Source: Terriglobales bacterium (GTDB lineage: Bacteria; Acidobacteriota; Terriglobia; Terriglobales; Acidobacteriaceae). Taken from it: a stretch of 46,880 bases of DNA. A program made the position numbers and the translations under genes. The stretch covers positions 1 to 46,880 of the forward strand of contig JANWKU010000051.1 in NCBI GenBank assembly GCA_025451215.1, read 5' to 3'. The notes under the pieces are model-generated. The model was not told where the DNA came from. It did not search any database and saw only the letters and a program-made list of their open reading frames with translations. Position 1 is the first letter of the stretch. The number at the start of each line of letters is the position of its first letter. Below are positions 44,045 through 46,880 of this stretch, piece after piece.

Positions 44045-44983
44045 TTACGCCACCAGATCGGCGATTCGGATGGCGTCCATGGAAAGGCGAACGTCATGGG
44101 TTCGGATGATTTGTGCACCTTTAAGGATGGCGGCTGTTTCCGCCGAAAGAGTTCCGTAGATCCTTTCTTCCATGGGAGCGTCATTGCCATTCCGCGCGAT
44201 GGCGCGCCCGATAAAACTCTTCCGGGAGATTCCTACCATGAGCGGGCAGCGGAGTTGATGGAATTCATCAAAGCGCTTGAGCAGGGGGTAATTCTGCTCG
44301 TAATTTTTGCCGAAGCCGAAGCCTGGGTCGAGGACAATGCGCTCGCGCTTCATTCCCGCCATGAGCGCGGCATCGAGCCAGTCGCGTAGTTCGCGTTTTA
44401 CCAGGGTGACAATGTCACCGGGCGACGGCAGAGTACGCCATTCTTCGGGGCGACCGCGCATGTGCATGAGAATGGCGCCGCATTTAAGTTCGGCCAGGGT
44501 CTTTTTCATCAGCGGGTCCCAGCGAAAGCCGCTGATGTCATTCACGATTTCTGCGCCGGCGGCAACGGCGGCGCGTGCGACGCTGGCGCGGTAGGTGTCC
44601 ACGGAAATGATCGCGCTGGGCTGCTCCCGCTTAATGCCCTCGATCACAGGCAGTACCCGGTCTAACTCTTCTTTCTCAGTAACTGCGCCGCTCGCAGGCT
44701 CCGCGGTTGGCGTAGCAGAAACGGTCTTAGCTTCTCCCGAAACCCCGATCGCACCGCCGACTGAGACTCTTGCCCCGGGGCGGCTGGATTCGCCGCCCAC
44801 GTCGATGATCTGCGCGCCGTCTTCCATCAACTGAAGGGCGTGCAGAATCGCTGCATCCCGATCAAAATACAGGCCGCCATCCGAGAATGAATCGGGAGTC
44901 ACGTTCACGATACCCATGACGGTGGTCCGCTTACCCAGCGTCAGGACCCGGTTCCCGATATTCCATTCAAAAACAGGGCGCAT
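44045..44983 (-). CDS. folP: Dihydropteroate synthase with enlarged second loop
   Basis: A 312-residue folate enzyme that condenses p-aminobenzoate with hydroxymethyldihydropterin diphosphate. Family motifs are present: GIVNVTPDSFSDGG, DVGGESSRPGA, VDTYRA, NDISGFRWD, DPGFGFGK and a C-terminal RTHDV. The loop after GGESSRPGA is about 25-28 residues longer than usual (about 74-101, rich in Gly, Ala, Ser and Thr) before EEELDRV-like EKEELDRV resumes. The usual GGESTRPG Thr is Ser here. This loop closes over the p-aminobenzoate site. Otherwise the enzyme looks active. No other folate gene adjoins it. Confidence 0.94.
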   Translation of the reverse strand: MRPVFEWNIGNRVLTLGKRTTVMGIVNVTPDSFSDGGLYFDRDAAILHALQLMEDGAQIIDVGGESSRPGARVSVGGAIGVSGEAKTVSATPTAEPASGAVTEKEELDRVLPVIEGIKREQPSAIISVDTYRASVARAAVAAGAEIVNDISGFRWDPLMKKTLAELKCGAILMHMRGRPEEWRTLPSPGDIVTLVKRELRDWLDAALMAGMKRERIVLDPGFGFGKNYEQNYPLLKRFDEFHQLRCPLMVGISRKSFIGRAIARNGNDAPMEERIYGTLSAETAAILKGAQIIRTHDVRLSMDAIRIADLVA

Positions 44984-45074
44984 CTGACAATTCTAAATCA
45001 GCAAACATCCTTGCTGGCCCGGGTGCGGGGAAATGTGCGGTAGCAGCAGGTTCTGGGGTAGAATCACTACACTT

Positions 45075-46652
45075 ATGCGCCGTCTGCGCGCGTTATTGCC
45101 TTTTCTTTGTTGCCTGATGCTTGCGGTACAACTGCAAGCCGCTGCGCGCAAATCTCTGGAAAAGCAGATTGATGGAATTATCACTTCGGCCCCCGACCTT
45201 GCCCGAGGATTCTGGGGAATTGAAGTTGTCGCACTCGACAGCGGCAAGGTACTTTACTCGCAAAATGCAGACAAGCTCTTCACTCCAGCGTCGAATACTA
45301 AGCTTTTTACCACGGCTACGGCACTGGCGCTCATTGGTCCTGACTACCACTTCCGTACCACGGTAGAGACCAACGGAAACCTGGATAAATACGGGCGGCT
45401 TACAGGCGACCTGATACTTGTAGGGCGGGGCGATCCCAACCTTTCCGGACGTGAACTCCCCTACGATTTGCATACCCAGCGCAATGACCATCCCACGCAA
45501 GTCCTGGAGCAACTGGCTGACACGCTGGTGCAAAAGGGCGTGAAGTTCGTGGATGGAGACGTAATCGCCGACGATTCTTATTTTGCCTTCGAGCGATACG
45601 GCGAGGGCTGGAGCCAGGATGACCTGGTTTGGGGCGATGGTGCACCGGTTTCAGCGCTCACCATCAACGACAATGTCGTGTTCGTGAAGATCCTTCCCGC
45701 GGACCATCCCGGGGAGCGGGCGTTCGTGGACATTACTCCGTTCGCCGACTATTACAAAATTGACAACCGCATCATGACCACGCCCGCGGGAACAGGGCGG
45801 CGAATTTACATTGACCGCGAACCAGGCTCCACGACTTTGACTTTGTGGGGCAACATGCCGCTCGACGATGCAGGCGCGAATGAAGCGCTGGCGATTGATG
45901 ATCCGGCGCAGTTTGCGGGAGCCATCTTCCGTCAATTGCTCGAAGCGCGGGGAATCGTCATCTACGGAAAAGAACGGACGCACCATACCGAGCTGGCCAG
46001 CCTTTCGACGTTTACCGTCACCACGCTCGCGCCGGCGCATGGCGGAGAAGGGCCTCCACCGGATTTGCCCGGACAGCCGCTGGTGCTGGCGAAATATGAG
46101 TCCAAGCCTCTAGCGGACGATATTACCGTCATCAATAAAGTCAGCCAGAATCTGCATGCCGAGATTTTATTGCGATTGTTAGGACGGGAGAAAGGTACGG
46201 CGGGCACGGTGGAAGGCGGGCTGGAAGTGGTGCGCGGATTCCTCAACAGGGCCAATATTCCCAGCGATCAATATGCTTTCTATGATGGCTCCGGATTGTC
46301 GCGGCAGAATCTAGTGACCCCGCACGCCATTGTTCAGTTGCTTCAGTATGCTGTTACACAACCATGGGGCAAGAGCTTTCAGGCGTCCCTTCCCGTCGCT
46401 GGAATCGATGGCTCGCTCGCGGATCGATTGAAAGACCTTCCTCCGTCCTCGAATGTCTATGCGAAGACGGGATCTCTCGGTGGCGTGAAGACGCTTTCTG
46501 GTTATATGACCACGGTGGATGGCGAGCCGCTGGCATTTTCCATCCTCACCAATAACTTGAATACGCCGTCCAAGGCGGTCACCGACGCGATGGATCAAAT
46601 TGTGGTGCAGATCGCAAAGGGTGGCTATTCTCCGCACAAAAAGAAAAAGTAA
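45075..46652 (+). CDS. dacB: D-alanyl-D-alanine carboxypeptidase/endopeptidase, PBP4 family
   Basis: A 525-residue periplasmic peptidoglycan hydrolase (peptidase S13). A signal peptide occupies about residues 1-23. The active-site motifs are SNTK (Ser73, Lys76), SQN (Ser357, Asn359) and KTG (Lys464), in the order and spacing of class C penicillin-binding proteins, with the large insert between the first two typical of PBP4. DGSGLSRQN is also conserved. ATG 45075 is used; an in-frame ATG at 45033 would put 14 polar residues ahead of the signal. It is divergent from folP. Confidence 0.93.
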   Translation: MRRLRALLPFLCCLMLAVQLQAAARKSLEKQIDGIITSAPDLARGFWGIEVVALDSGKVLYSQNADKLFTPASNTKLFTTATALALIGPDYHFRTTVETNGNLDKYGRLTGDLILVGRGDPNLSGRELPYDLHTQRNDHPTQVLEQLADTLVQKGVKFVDGDVIADDSYFAFERYGEGWSQDDLVWGDGAPVSALTINDNVVFVKILPADHPGERAFVDITPFADYYKIDNRIMTTPAGTGRRIYIDREPGSTTLTLWGNMPLDDAGANEALAIDDPAQFAGAIFRQLLEARGIVIYGKERTHHTELASLSTFTVTTLAPAHGGEGPPPDLPGQPLVLAKYESKPLADDITVINKVSQNLHAEILLRLLGREKGTAGTVEGGLEVVRGFLNRANIPSDQYAFYDGSGLSRQNLVTPHAIVQLLQYAVTQPWGKSFQASLPVAGIDGSLADRLKDLPPSSNVYAKTGSLGGVKTLSGYMTTVDGEPLAFSILTNNLNTPSKAVTDAMDQIVVQIAKGGYSPHKKKK

Positions 46653-46705
46653 TGTCTGGCAGAGCTGAATCAGTTCGCGCGAACAGAATCGCGCAATTAG
46701 CGGAA

Positions 46706-46880
46706 CTATCTTTTTGGCATGCTTTTTACCTGACGTGAACCGACCCCGCGGGCCGATGCAGGTCCAGTGCCTGTCGGCGGTTTACGGACCCCGTTCAACA
46801 AATCCCGGAGCGCGACCGCATTGTTGTGTTCTTCATCTTTGGAGGCGAATAGCAAAGTAACTTTGTGTTTCGCCGCCAGC
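46706..46880 (-). CDS. DUF488 family protein, C-terminal part (truncated by window edge)
   Basis: The last 57 codons of a gene entering from the right edge and ending at TAG 46706. The readable part begins LAAKHKVTLLFASKDEEHNN, which matches the conserved C-terminal strand-helix of DUF488/YeaO-like proteins (usually followed by AVxLRDLL). The remaining 30 residues are a basic, probably disordered tail (KPPTGTGPASARGVGSR). Function of the family is unknown. It converges on dacB with a 53-base gap. Confidence 0.75.
   Translation of the reverse strand, partial: LAAKHKVTLLFASKDEEHNNAVALRDLLNGVRKPPTGTGPASARGVGSRQVKSMPKR

Overview
The window looks like a chromosomal segment of an acidobacterium (Acidobacteriota, probably class Terriglobia). 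The evidence is a 1289-residue Oar-like TonB-dependent receptor with an N-terminal carboxypeptidase-regulatory-like domain, a LolA-like periplasmic protein and several small membrane proteins of a kind I associate with that phylum, moderately high GC, and short dispersed repeats with the CTTCGCTGCGCTCA core. This taxonomic call is inference; there is no rRNA, tRNA, CRISPR array or phage in the window.

Layout. 1-10.9 kb is mostly housekeeping: a truncated glnA, a 3-hydroxyacyl-CoA dehydrogenase, a YycJ/WalJ-type metallo-hydrolase, three small membrane proteins, map, msrA, a secreted Asp-box (sialidase-like) protein, pyrD, serS and a LolA-like protein. 10.9-25 kb is an envelope and surface region: the TonB-dependent receptor, a GT39-type glycosyltransferase, a 1168-residue GH18-like/NodB/GT2 fusion, a Ser/Thr-kinase-like protein with PEGA repeats whose kinase domain has lost its catalytic residues, and a sodium:solute symporter with a small partner. 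25.3-29.8 kb is a four-gene MacAB/Lol-type exporter operon (two permeases, a membrane-fusion adaptor and an ATPase). It is followed by a short secreted protein made of eight identical 14-residue repeats and by two overlapping membrane-protein genes closed by a terminator. 32-38 kb holds acpS, a membrane-embedded spermidine-synthase-like protein, an MCE/MlaD protein with five exact-period 34-residue repeats, lipA and a PilZ protein. 38.3-40.03 kb is a complete IS1595-like element with terminal inverted repeats, an 8-bp palindromic target duplication and two non-transposase genes inside it. 40.1-46.9 kb contains fabF with two tandem acyl carrier protein genes, dtd, a class II photolyase, folP with an enlarged loop, dacB and the 3-prime end of a DUF488 gene.

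The most unusual items are: (1) the secreted 8 x 14-residue repeat protein at 30155-30619, whose repeats differ in DNA only by synonymous changes; (2) the PEGA pseudokinase at 20060-22522; (3) the IS1595-like element carrying a membrane-protein gene and an overlapping 48-codon gene; (4) the three-domain polysaccharide enzyme at 16500-20006. Fatty-acid functions recur (acpS, two acp genes, fabF, lipA, the acyl-CoA dehydrogenase), but they lie in separate transcription units and do not form one cluster.
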